Of a DNA stretch of 25,889 nucleotides, positions 1 to 6,110 are shown in pieces. Origin of the DNA: a virus. Numbering within the stretch: position 1 is the stretch's first letter; every line of letters begins with the position of its first letter. Made by a program: the position numbers and the translations under genes. Below the pieces are notes generated by a model. The model searched no databases and was not told where the DNA came from. It saw only the letters and a list, made by a program, of their open reading frames with translations. The DNA is taken from IMG/VR virus record IMGVR_UViG_3300025543_000180, positions 1-25,889 of that record. The stretch is one strand, 5' to 3'.

Positions 1-146
1 ATGGAATGAAAATGTTCCAAAGAGCGCCTCTAACAACTGGAATGGAAGGTGACTTCGATACTGGTAACGTTAGATACAAAGCTAGAGAAAGATACTCATT
101 TGGAGTATCAGACCCTAGAGGTATCTTCGGTGTTGAAGGTTCGTAA
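1..146 (+). CDS. Probable major capsid protein, C-terminal end (partial)
   Basis: The window opens inside a gene. The frame with codons starting at position 3 is open to the TAA at 144-146 and gives 47 residues ending in RERYSFGVSDPRGIFGVEGS. Arg/Tyr-rich ends with a DPRGI(F/Y)G segment are, from memory, typical of HK97-fold major capsid proteins of marine phages. The position, just ahead of small head genes and a gatekeeper protein and closed by a strong terminator, fits a capsid gene. Codons are more GC-rich than in most of the window, as expected for a highly expressed product. Most of the protein lies upstream, so the identity is an inference from the last 47 residues and the gene order. 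Confidence 0.6.
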   Translation, partial: GMKMFQRAPLTTGMEGDFDTGNVRYKARERYSFGVSDPRGIFGVEGS

Positions 147-158
147 TTAACCTTATTT

Positions 159-186
159 AATGGGGCCGCCTTAAAACGGCCCCATT
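159..186 (+). terminator. Hairpin terminator after the capsid gene
   Basis: Positions 159-168 (AATGGGGCCG) and 177-186 (CGGCCCCATT) are perfect reverse complements, forming a 10-bp stem with an 8-nt loop, 12 nt after the capsid stop codon. The following T-run is weak (ATTTACAAA). The GC-rich stem in an AT-rich region makes it the clearest terminator or processing hairpin in the window, and it separates capsid transcription from the genes that follow. Confidence 0.8.
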
Positions 187-209
187 TACAAATTACAACG
201 GTGAGATTC

Positions 210-467
210 ATGAGAAAATACTTAGTACAAATATTTACAAAATATCTTCAAACAAAGTTTGAAATAGAAAGCAATAAAGACATTAATACAATAGAAGAGC
301 TTCATCCACATATCATTGACTTTCTAGGAAAATCTGATATAAAGTGGGAAGAAAATGATTTACAATACACAAGTACTGTAAATGATTTTTATATAACCTA
401 TGAGGAGGTTAACAATGGCTCAACCAAAGATGGTGTTGTTCGCGAGGAAAATACAGTTCGAGTCTAA
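210..467 (+). CDS. Hypothetical protein, 85 aa
   Basis: An 85-codon frame starts at ATG 210; an in-frame GTG at 201 would add three residues. GGTGAG nine bases before the ATG is a passable ribosome binding site. The product is acidic, rich in aromatic and charged residues, and has no signal peptide or obvious domain. Its last 53 bases overlap the start of the next gene in another frame, and that gene has the stronger binding site. I do not recognise the family. The even, natural-looking composition before the overlap argues for a real gene, but it could be a chance open frame between the capsid terminator and the next gene. Confidence 0.45.
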   Translation: MRKYLVQIFTKYLQTKFEIESNKDINTIEELHPHIIDFLGKSDIKWEENDLQYTSTVNDFYITYEEVNNGSTKDGVVREENTVRV

Positions 468-621
468 ATGGAATGAACTGTTCTTAAAGAACGGCGGAAA
501 AATAACACCGGAAATGTCTTTGCTAGGAGATCAGATCAAGAAAACGATCAGAGAAATCTTAGCCGAGCAAGAGAGTCCTAAAAACCCTAGAGACGAAGAA
601 ATTCATCTTTACGCTGGTTAA
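415..621 (+). CDS. Hypothetical small basic protein, 68 aa
   Basis: The start is placed at ATG 415 because AGGAGG lies at 403-408, six bases ahead; an in-frame ATG at 400 has no such site. The product is 68 residues, Lys/Glu-rich, with a likely amphipathic helix around residues 28-50 and no membrane segment or signal peptide. Small genes of this kind are common beside head genes in marine phages, but I cannot assign a family or function. It overlaps the previous frame by 53 bases. It is followed by 161 non-coding bases holding promoter-like sequence and an inverted repeat. Confidence 0.6.
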   Translation: MAQPKMVLFARKIQFESKWNELFLKNGGKITPEMSLLGDQIKKTIREILAEQESPKNPRDEEIHLYAG

Positions 622-668
622 TTAGGACTTTACATTACTATAAATGACTCTTTTTTCCTAGGGATACC

Positions 669-697
669 TTGCACTTTTCTATAATTTAATATATAAA
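669..697 (+). promoter_or_regulatory. Candidate sigma70-type promoter for the decoration gene
   Basis: In the AT-rich gap between 621 and 783, TTGCAC (669-674) and TATAAA (692-697) are 17 bases apart, the preferred spacing. The -35 matches the consensus at only three of six positions. A perfect TATAAT also lies at 680-685 but without a -35 partner. Either could start a transcript near 690-705, ahead of the inverted repeat at 721-761. AT-rich sequence produces such matches easily, so this is moderate evidence only. Confidence 0.4.
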
Positions 698-720
698 ATA
701 ATTACTATACAAATTAATTA

Positions 721-761
721 GAATACTGACGAGTATAGTCGACGGCCTAGAGACAGTATTC
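721..761 (+). repeat. Inverted repeat in the leader of the decoration gene
   Basis: GAATACTG (721-728) is perfectly complementary to CAGTATTC (754-761), with a 25-base loop that is GC-richer than its surroundings and contains the palindrome GTCGAC (738-743) and GGCC. It ends eight bases before the AGGAGG binding site of the gene at 783. It would fold as a hairpin in the leader RNA, or serve as a protein-binding site in DNA. Function unknown. Confidence 0.5.
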
Positions 762-782
762 AGAAACTAGGAGGATATAACT

Positions 783-1193
783 ATGGCAAATACTACGTTT
801 ACGGGACCAGTCCGATCGGAAAATGGTTTCCAAGACATAACTAAAAACGAAACTACAGGTGCAATTACATCTAATGCTGCTTATGGAAAAGCAATTAGAG
901 GTGGTGTGCAACAATTATCAGGTGCAGGTGCAGCTGATACTACTAACCTTATCACAGAGTTAACTACAGCTGCTGGTGCTGCTGCAGTAACTTTAGCTGA
1001 TGGTACAACTGCAGGTCAAATCAAAATCATTACTATGGTTGTTGATGGTGGTGGAACTGCAACAGTTACTCCAGCTACTTTTGCTAATGGGACTAACATG
1101 GCTTTTGCTGATGTTAATGACACAGTAATGTTAGCTTGGGCAAATACTATTGGTTGGGTTATTGTTTCAAACAGTGGCGCAACAGTAGCGTAA
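783..1193 (+). CDS. Probable head-decoration or head-fibre-type structural protein
   Basis: A 136-residue protein preceded by AGGAGG (769-774). It is rich in Ala, Gly and Thr, with no charged clusters or membrane segment. The N-terminal 40 residues look extended; residues 70-130 form alternating hydrophobic beta strands with LADGTTAGQ (71-79) and a GW pair (124-125). That half resembles the last domain of the two fibres at 3909 and 7485 (GQ..., DG.G..T.T, ...W..V), so a shared small beta-fold is possible. The place next to the capsid gene, the strong binding site and its own terminator suggest an abundant capsid-surface protein. Decoration protein is an inference from context; no catalytic motif is seen. 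Confidence 0.5.
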   Translation: MANTTFTGPVRSENGFQDITKNETTGAITSNAAYGKAIRGGVQQLSGAGAADTTNLITELTTAAGAAAVTLADGTTAGQIKIITMVVDGGGTATVTPATFANGTNMAFADVNDTVMLAWANTIGWVIVSNSGATVA

Positions 1194-1204
1194 TAAATAA
1201 TTAA

Positions 1205-1231
1205 TGTGGGCCTTCGGGCCCACACAATTTT
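1205..1231 (+). terminator. Rho-independent terminator with UUCG loop
   Basis: TGTGGGCC (1205-1212) and GGCCCACA (1217-1224) form a perfect 8-bp stem closed by the very stable TTCG tetraloop, followed by CAATTTT ending at 1231. It sits 12 bases after the stop codon of the decoration-type gene and ahead of the binding site of the next gene. This is a textbook intrinsic terminator, although some readthrough is needed to reach the next genes unless they have their own promoter. Confidence 0.88.
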
Positions 1232-1245
1232 AATAGGAGAAAACT

Positions 1246-1527
1246 ATGGCAGCTAAAGGTGATGTAAAAGCAGTAAGAGTTACAGGAACTGGATCTGTAT
1301 TCGCAGGAAGAACTAGATTAAGAGGAATCATTGTTGAAAATACAAATGCTACTACAGCTCAATCTATTACTTTACAAGATACAGATGGAACTCAGTTTGT
1401 AACAAGTTGTCCAGCAGGTGATGTATTTGCATTTAATCTTCCAGAAGATGGAATTTTATTTAAAAGTTTTATGACTGTAAATGCTATTGGTGCGGACGTT
1501 GCGGCTACGATATTATTAGACAAATAG
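1246..1527 (+). CDS. Small virion-type beta protein, 93 aa, unknown function
   Basis: The start ATG 1246 follows AGGAGA. The 93-residue product is nearly all alternating beta-type sequence: VKAVRVTGTGSVF, then RLRGIIVENTN (25-35), then a CPAGDVFAFNLPEDGI stretch (55-70) and a strand-rich end (ATILLDK). This pattern recurs in small structural proteins of marine phages and is similar in layout to the protein at 15528. It lacks a signal peptide or membrane segment. It is the first gene after the UUCG terminator and is followed 8 bases later by the gatekeeper gene. A head or neck role is inferred from neighbours only. Confidence 0.6.
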   Translation: MAAKGDVKAVRVTGTGSVFAGRTRLRGIIVENTNATTAQSITLQDTDGTQFVTSCPAGDVFAFNLPEDGILFKSFMTVNAIGADVAATILLDK

Positions 1528-1535
1528 GAGTTTAA

Positions 1536-2258
1536 ATGGCAACTTCTGGGACTACAACTTTTGAATCAAGTTTTTATATTGATGATATAATTACTGAAGC
1601 CTACGAACGTGTAGGTCGATTTGATTATTCTGGTAATGATATAAAAACTGCAAGACGTTCTTTGAACATAATGTTTCAAGAATGGGCTAATAGAGGTTTG
1701 CATTATTGGCAAGTAAAAAATAATTCTATTACATTAGTTGATGGTCAAGCAGAATATGTAATGTATAGATCAACAGCTGATGGCACTTCAAGTCCAAATT
1801 CAGTTTATGGAGTTGATGATATATTAGAAGCAAGTTATAGAAATGCATCTAGTGTTGATACACCACTTACAAAAATAAATAGATCTGAGTATCAAGCATT
1901 TTCAAATAAAACATCTACGGGTGTTCCATCACAATATTTTGTACAAAGATTTATTGATAGAGTTACAATTACTTTATATTTAACTCCTGGTTCTACAGAA
2001 GCCGGAAACTTTCTAAACTATTATTATGTTAGCCGGATTCAGGATGCCGGGGCCTATACAAATGAAGCAGATGTACCATATAGATTTGTACCTTGTATGG
2101 TAGCAGGACTTGCATATTATTTATCACAAAAATTTAATCCACAACTCGTTCAACAAATGAAATTATTGTATGAAGATGAATTGAAAAGAGCATTAGAAGA
2201 AGATGGTTCTTCATCTAGTTCTTTTATAACCCCAAAAACTTATTATCCAAATGTCTAA
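1536..2258 (+). CDS. Head-tail gatekeeper / tail accessory protein, P22 gp4-like
   Basis: A 240-residue protein with AGGAG just ahead of its ATG. Its N-terminal third has the layout of P22 gp4 and T7 gp11-type adaptors: IDDIITEAYERVGR (15-28), a helix with ARRSLN (39-44), then MFQEWANRGLHYW (46-58). The middle is beta-rich, and the C-terminal part returns to helices around residues 185-225, before a Ser-rich tail. Members of this family bind under the portal ring and hold packaged DNA while forming the docking site for the tail. The family call is from remembered sequence patterns. The stop overlaps the next gene by eight bases. Around 2032-2054 the codons turn sharply GC-rich, unlike the rest of the gene. 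Confidence 0.75.
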   Translation: MATSGTTTFESSFYIDDIITEAYERVGRFDYSGNDIKTARRSLNIMFQEWANRGLHYWQVKNNSITLVDGQAEYVMYRSTADGTSSPNSVYGVDDILEASYRNASSVDTPLTKINRSEYQAFSNKTSTGVPSQYFVQRFIDRVTITLYLTPGSTEAGNFLNYYYVSRIQDAGAYTNEADVPYRFVPCMVAGLAYYLSQKFNPQLVQQMKLLYEDELKRALEEDGSSSSSFITPKTYYPNV

Positions 2259-2802
2259 ATCAAATGGTAAATACGCACAATTTATTTCTGATAGATCAGG
2301 TATGGCTTTCCCATACAAAGAAATGGTTATTGAATGGAATGGATCAAGAGTCCATATTTCAGAGTTTGAACCAAAGCAACCACAATTAGAACCAAAACCA
2401 CATACCGCTGATCCAACAGGTTTAGAAAATGCAAGACCGGATAGAACAGAACCGCAAGTTTTAATTTTATTAAATCCAAATCCATTTGAAACAATTAACT
2501 ATGCCGGTACAACTTATATAAATGTTTATGAACCTTTTCATAATAGATCAACAGGTAACACTGTTAGATTTAGAGGACCAAGTAATGCAACTGGGTTTGG
2601 AGATATACCTAGTTTTGATGGTGTAACTGATATAGATAACGCATCAGGATTTAGTATTATACTTGGCAAAATAGATTCAAGTGGTAATATAACGGACACA
2701 ACTAATTATTATTACTTTGCAAGTAGTGACACTGCTACTTCAGGTGATGTATACGGAGGAGGCGATAGCTGCACTGCAGGACCAGTGACGTTACAAGGTT
2801 AA
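2251..2802 (+). CDS. Conserved marine-phage structural protein of unknown function
   Basis: The gene starts inside the end of the previous gene (8-base overlap). The 183-residue product begins with ISDRSGMAFPYKE (12-24) followed by EWNGSRVHISEFE (28-40) and a Pro-rich KQPQLEPKP stretch (42-50). I associate this N-terminal pattern with uncharacterised proteins in the neck region of many marine phages. The rest (residues 70-183) is Asn/Thr/Gly-rich and beta-like, with two cysteines but no recognisable enzyme motif. The location between two connector-type genes suggests a neck or tail component. No function can be stated. Confidence 0.6.
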   Translation: MSKSNGKYAQFISDRSGMAFPYKEMVIEWNGSRVHISEFEPKQPQLEPKPHTADPTGLENARPDRTEPQVLILLNPNPFETINYAGTTYINVYEPFHNRSTGNTVRFRGPSNATGFGDIPSFDGVTDIDNASGFSIILGKIDSSGNITDTTNYYYFASSDTATSGDVYGGGDSCTAGPVTLQG

Positions 2803-2803
2803 T

Positions 2804-3448
2804 ATGACATACGCAGAATTAGTACAAAAAATTAGAGATTACACAGAAGTAGATAGTAATGTTTTAACATCTACGATTGTTGATGGCATTATTGAAAATG
2901 CAGAATTTAGAATATTTAGAGATGTTGATTCTGATAATAATAGAAGATATGCAACAGCAAATTTAATTACTTCACAAAGATTTATAGATGTACCTGCTGA
3001 TTTATTAGTGGTTCGATCAGCTCAAATTGTAGATGGTGGGTCAGGTGGTACTAGAAACTTCTTAGAATATAGAGATACAAGTTTTATGTCTGAATATAAT
3101 TCAACAGGGGCAACAGGAGAACCTAAATATTACAGTATGTGGGATAAAGACACCATTGTTTTAGCTCCTACACCAAGTTCAACTTATGAAATTCAATTAA
3201 ATTATATCTTGAAAGATCCAGGTTTATCGAGTACAAATACAACAACATACCTAAGTAAGTATTTTCCCAACGGACTTTTGTATGCATGCTTAGTTGAAGC
3301 TTACAGCTTCTTAAAGGGGCCAAATGATCTCTTGCAATTATATGAAGGAAAGTATAAACAAGTGGTTGAAGGCTTCTCTATAGAACAAATGGGAAGACGA
3401 AGACGAGATGAATATCAATCAGGTGTTCCTCGAGTCGGAGGAAAATAA
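2804..3448 (+). CDS. Probable head-tail connector / adaptor-type protein
   Basis: A 214-residue protein one base after the previous stop (TAATATG). It starts with an adaptor-like helical segment, MTYAELVQKIRDYTEVDSN, then a helix containing IIENAEFRIFRDV (29-41). A beta-rich middle follows (RFIDVPADLLVVRSAQ), and the end returns to helices (LLYACLVEAYSFLKGPND), finishing with a basic RRRRDEYQSG tail. Helix-beta-helix layout with an N-terminal YAEL... segment is typical of phage neck adaptors. It resembles the gatekeeper at 1536 in architecture, so the window may hold two adaptor-type subunits. The precise role is inferred from context. Confidence 0.6.
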   Translation: MTYAELVQKIRDYTEVDSNVLTSTIVDGIIENAEFRIFRDVDSDNNRRYATANLITSQRFIDVPADLLVVRSAQIVDGGSGGTRNFLEYRDTSFMSEYNSTGATGEPKYYSMWDKDTIVLAPTPSSTYEIQLNYILKDPGLSSTNTTTYLSKYFPNGLLYACLVEAYSFLKGPNDLLQLYEGKYKQVVEGFSIEQMGRRRRDEYQSGVPRVGGK

Positions 3449-3459
3449 GGAGATAAACT

Positions 3460-3897
3460 ATGGCTATAACACAAGCGATTGCAAATGCGTTTAAAAAACA
3501 ATTACTGGAAGGTGATGCAAACTTTGCATCAGGTGGTGATAAATTTAAATTAGCTCTTTATACTTCTTCAGCAACTCTAAACTCAGCGACTACTGCTTAT
3601 GCAGCAACTAATGAAGTTGCTAATAGCGGAACTTATGCAGCTGGTGGTGGTGCTCTGACAGGTCAAAATACTTCAATTGCATCAGGTGTTGCAATTGTTG
3701 ACTTTGCAGATTTATCATTTACAGGTGTAACGTTGACAGCTAGAGGTGCATTAATCTACAACACATCTTCTGCAGTTACTAATGCAGCAGTTGCAGTTTT
3801 AGATTTTGGAGCGGATAAAACAGCTACATCAGGAACTTTCACAGTACAGTTTCCAGCATTTACTACAGCGGCAGCTATATTAAGAATCTCTGGTTAA
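3460..3897 (+). CDS. Conserved phage structural protein (TARGALIYN family), 145 aa
   Basis: AAGGAG precedes the ATG. The protein opens with a helix, ANAFKKQLLEGD (8-19), followed by a beta core: FKLALYTSSATLNSATTAY (29-47), DFADLSF (81-87), TARGALIYN (93-101), VLDFGADKTATSGTFTVQFP (113-132). I recognise this ordered set of motifs from small virion proteins of many tailed phages, usually encoded just before the fibre genes, but know of no proven function. It is acidic, without cysteine or membrane segments. The following fibre gene starts 12 bases later with its own AGGAGG. Confidence 0.65.
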   Translation: MAITQAIANAFKKQLLEGDANFASGGDKFKLALYTSSATLNSATTAYAATNEVANSGTYAAGGGALTGQNTSIASGVAIVDFADLSFTGVTLTARGALIYNTSSAVTNAAVAVLDFGADKTATSGTFTVQFPAFTTAAAILRISG

Positions 3898-3908
3898 TAG
3901 GAGGTTAA

Positions 3909-5885
3909 ATGGCATTAGTTGTAAATGATAGGGTAAGAGAAACCTCTACTACTACAGGTACAGGTACACTTACTTTAGCAGGTGCTATTACAGGTTTCGA
4001 AACTTTTTCTACTGCAATTGGAAATACTAACACAACATATTATTCAATTGTAAATGAAAATGGAGAATTTGAAGTAGGTCTTGGTACCGTTGGCGCGGGA
4101 ACTTTATCTAGAGATACAATTATTTCATCATCTAATAGTGATGCTGCAGTAAACTTTTCTGCAGGAACTAAAGATGTGTTTTGTACTCTTCCTGCATCTA
4201 AAGCGGTCATACTAGATTCAAGCGGAAACATTGTTGCAAACAATGGATCTAATTTAACAAATTTAAACGCAGATAATTTAGCTTCAGGTACAGTACCCGA
4301 TGCAAGGTTTCCTGCTACATTACCAGCAGCAGATGGTTCTAATTTAACAGCTCTTAATGCAACACAATTAACTTCTGGAACTGTTCCAGACGCAAGGTTT
4401 CCTGCAACTTTACCCGCAATTAGTGGAGCTAACTTAACAAACTTAGATGCGTCTGATTTAGCTTCAGGTACAGTACCTGACGCAAGATTCCCAGCAACAC
4501 TTCCTGCAATTAGTGGTGCTAATTTAACAAACTTAGATGCAGATAATTTAGCTAGTGGCACAGTGCCAGATGCAAGATTCCCAGCAACACTCCCTGCAAT
4601 TAGTGGAGCAAATTTAACATCTTTAAATGCTACAAACATTGCTTCAGGAACTTTAGCTTCAGATAGATTACCAACTGTACCAACAACAAAAGGTGGTACG
4701 GGTTTAACTACTATTGGAACTGCAAACCAAGTTCTTGCAGTTAATGGAGCTGGAACTGCTTTAGAATATCAAACTCCAACTACTGGAGATATTACAGGTG
4801 TTACAGCAGGAAATGGTTTAACAGGTGGTGGAACTTCTGGAGATGTTACATTAAATGTTGGGGCAGGTGCTCTTATTGATGTTACGGCAGATGCTATTGA
4901 TGTTGATTTATCTGAACTAACTACATCTACTTCAGACGCTGATGGAGATTTTTTTGTTGTAGTGGATAGTGTTAATGCACAGAAAAAACTTACAAAAGCA
5001 AATATTAATATCTCAGGATTTAATAATGATAGCGGATTTACTACAAATACAGGTACAGTTACTTCTGTATCAGGTGGAAACGGATTAACAGGAACTGTCA
5101 CAACTTCAGGTTCTCTTGCAGTAGGTGAAGGGACTGGTATTGACGTTGCAGCAGATTCAATTTCTGTTGATGTATCAGACTTCATGTCTAATGGTTCTAA
5201 CAACAGAGTTTTAACTGCAACTGGCACAGATGCCATGAATGCAGAAGCTAATCTAACTTTTGATGGAACCAACTTAGGTATTGGCACCGCTTCTCCATCT
5301 CGAACATTAGAAGTTAGCGGATCAGGAGCGCGTATTTATATAACAGCTGCTAATGAAGATATTAGTATGGATAGTAGTGGTAATGGACAAATTTCTATAG
5401 ATGGTGTTGGTTATCAAGCTGGAATTGCGTTAGATGCTGATGCAATGAATATTTATACAAACTCTGCATCAAGAGATGTTGTTTTAGGTGTTAATGAAAC
5501 TGAAATTTTGAGAGCAAAACCTGCGGGTGTTGATGTTACAGGAACATTAGTAACCGACAAAGGTTATATTGCAGAAACCACTTTAACAGATGGTGCAACT
5601 ATATCTTGGAATATGAATACTCAATCTGTTGCTAAAGTAACACTTGGTGGAAACAGAACAATTGCTGCTCCAACGAATGGAAGCACAGGTCAATTTGCAT
5701 CCTTACTTGTTATTCAAGATGGAACGGGATCAAGAACATTAACATGGAATGCAGTATATGAATTTGCATCAGATACAGCTCCGACTTTATCTACAACAGG
5801 CGGTAAAGCAGATTTATTTGTATTTAGATACAATGGAACAAAATGGTTAGAAGTAGGTAGAAACTTATTACTAACAGTAAGTTAA
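3909..5885 (+). CDS. Tail fibre / receptor-binding protein with 30-aa repeats
   Basis: A 658-residue modular fibre with AGGAGG before its ATG. Residues 1-100 (VNDRVRETSTTTGTGTLTL at 5-23) form a virion-attachment-type head common in marine phage fibres. Residues 113-262 are four 30-residue repeats and a decayed fifth, each with (A/T)SGTVPDARFPATLPA. From 264 comes KGGTGLTTIGTANQVLAVNG, a frequent fibre module, then repeated GNGLTG segments and LGIGTASPSRTLEVSG, as in many phage fibres. Residues 558-658 are a compact C-terminal tip nearly identical to that of the fibre at 7485. No enzyme motif is seen. The role is adsorption to the host surface. Confidence 0.8.
   Translation: MALVVNDRVRETSTTTGTGTLTLAGAITGFETFSTAIGNTNTTYYSIVNENGEFEVGLGTVGAGTLSRDTIISSSNSDAAVNFSAGTKDVFCTLPASKAVILDSSGNIVANNGSNLTNLNADNLASGTVPDARFPATLPAADGSNLTALNATQLTSGTVPDARFPATLPAISGANLTNLDASDLASGTVPDARFPATLPAISGANLTNLDADNLASGTVPDARFPATLPAISGANLTSLNATNIASGTLASDRLPTVPTTKGGTGLTTIGTANQVLAVNGAGTALEYQTPTTGDITGVTAGNGLTGGGTSGDVTLNVGAGALIDVTADAIDVDLSELTTSTSDADGDFFVVVDSVNAQKKLTKANINISGFNNDSGFTTNTGTVTSVSGGNGLTGTVTTSGSLAVGEGTGIDVAADSISVDVSDFMSNGSNNRVLTATGTDAMNAEANLTFDGTNLGIGTASPSRTLEVSGSGARIYITAANEDISMDSSGNGQISIDGVGYQAGIALDADAMNIYTNSASRDVVLGVNETEILRAKPAGVDVTGTLVTDKGYIAETTLTDGATISWNMNTQSVAKVTLGGNRTIAAPTNGSTGQFASLLVIQDGTGSRTLTWNAVYEFASDTAPTLSTTGGKADLFVFRYNGTKWLEVGRNLLLTVS
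4245..4690 (+). repeat. Tandem 90-bp (30-residue) repeats in the fibre shaft
   Basis: Four in-frame 90-bp units start at 4245, 4335, 4425 and 4515, and a shorter, divergent unit starts at 4605. Each codes G(S/A)NLT.L.A..L.SGTVPDARFPATLPA with few amino-acid changes, while third codon positions differ. Units three and four are the most alike. They probably build a repetitive fibre shaft and could change in number by recombination. Confidence 0.85.
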
Positions 5886-5894
5886 GGATAAAAT

Positions 5895-6107
5895 ATGAAA
5901 TTTAATTTTGATAAAAAAGAATACGATACAGATGATTTATCGCCACAAGCAAAACTTTGTGTAGAAAAATTACAAAATATCGCTGTTCAAAAACAACAAA
6001 TTTCAATGCAATTAAATGATTTAACAGTATTGCAAACACATTATTCTGAATTACTAAAAAAAGAATTACCTCAAGAAGAAGTAAAAGAAAACAAAACAGG
6101 AGCCTAG
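5895..6107 (+). CDS. Small coiled-coil phage protein, 70 aa
   Basis: The ATG 5895 follows AAGGA. The 70-residue product begins with a short beta-type segment FNFDKKEYDTDDLSPQAK (3-20), then a long heptad-like helix from about 18 to 57 (CVEKLQNIAVQKQQ...), and a charged tail. The YDTDDLSPQAK pattern followed by a helix that measures about 40 residues matches, from memory, a small family of unknown function (DUF6447-like) found near fibre genes of marine phages. It may act as a fibre trimerisation or assembly helper, but nothing in the sequence proves that. It sits between two fibre-type genes, with 9- and 3-base gaps. Confidence 0.6.
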   Translation: MKFNFDKKEYDTDDLSPQAKLCVEKLQNIAVQKQQISMQLNDLTVLQTHYSELLKKELPQEEVKENKTGA

Positions 6108-6110
6108 ACT

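Noticed and set aside
721-767. Hammerhead ribozyme
   Set aside because: CTGACGA and GAAAC are present, but no stem II lies between them, no properly placed cleavage triplet is found, and the 8-bp inverted repeat would sequester the first core segment.
4040-4639. Long open frame on the minus strand opposite the first fibre gene
   Set aside because: It mirrors the 30-residue repeats of the fibre on the other strand, has no binding site, and its repetitive Ala/Lys/Val pattern is just the complement of the real repeats.
4769-5287. Second long minus-strand frame within the same fibre gene
   Set aside because: Fully inside a well-supported gene, no ribosome binding site, and a low-complexity Pro/Ser/Val composition typical of an antisense shadow.
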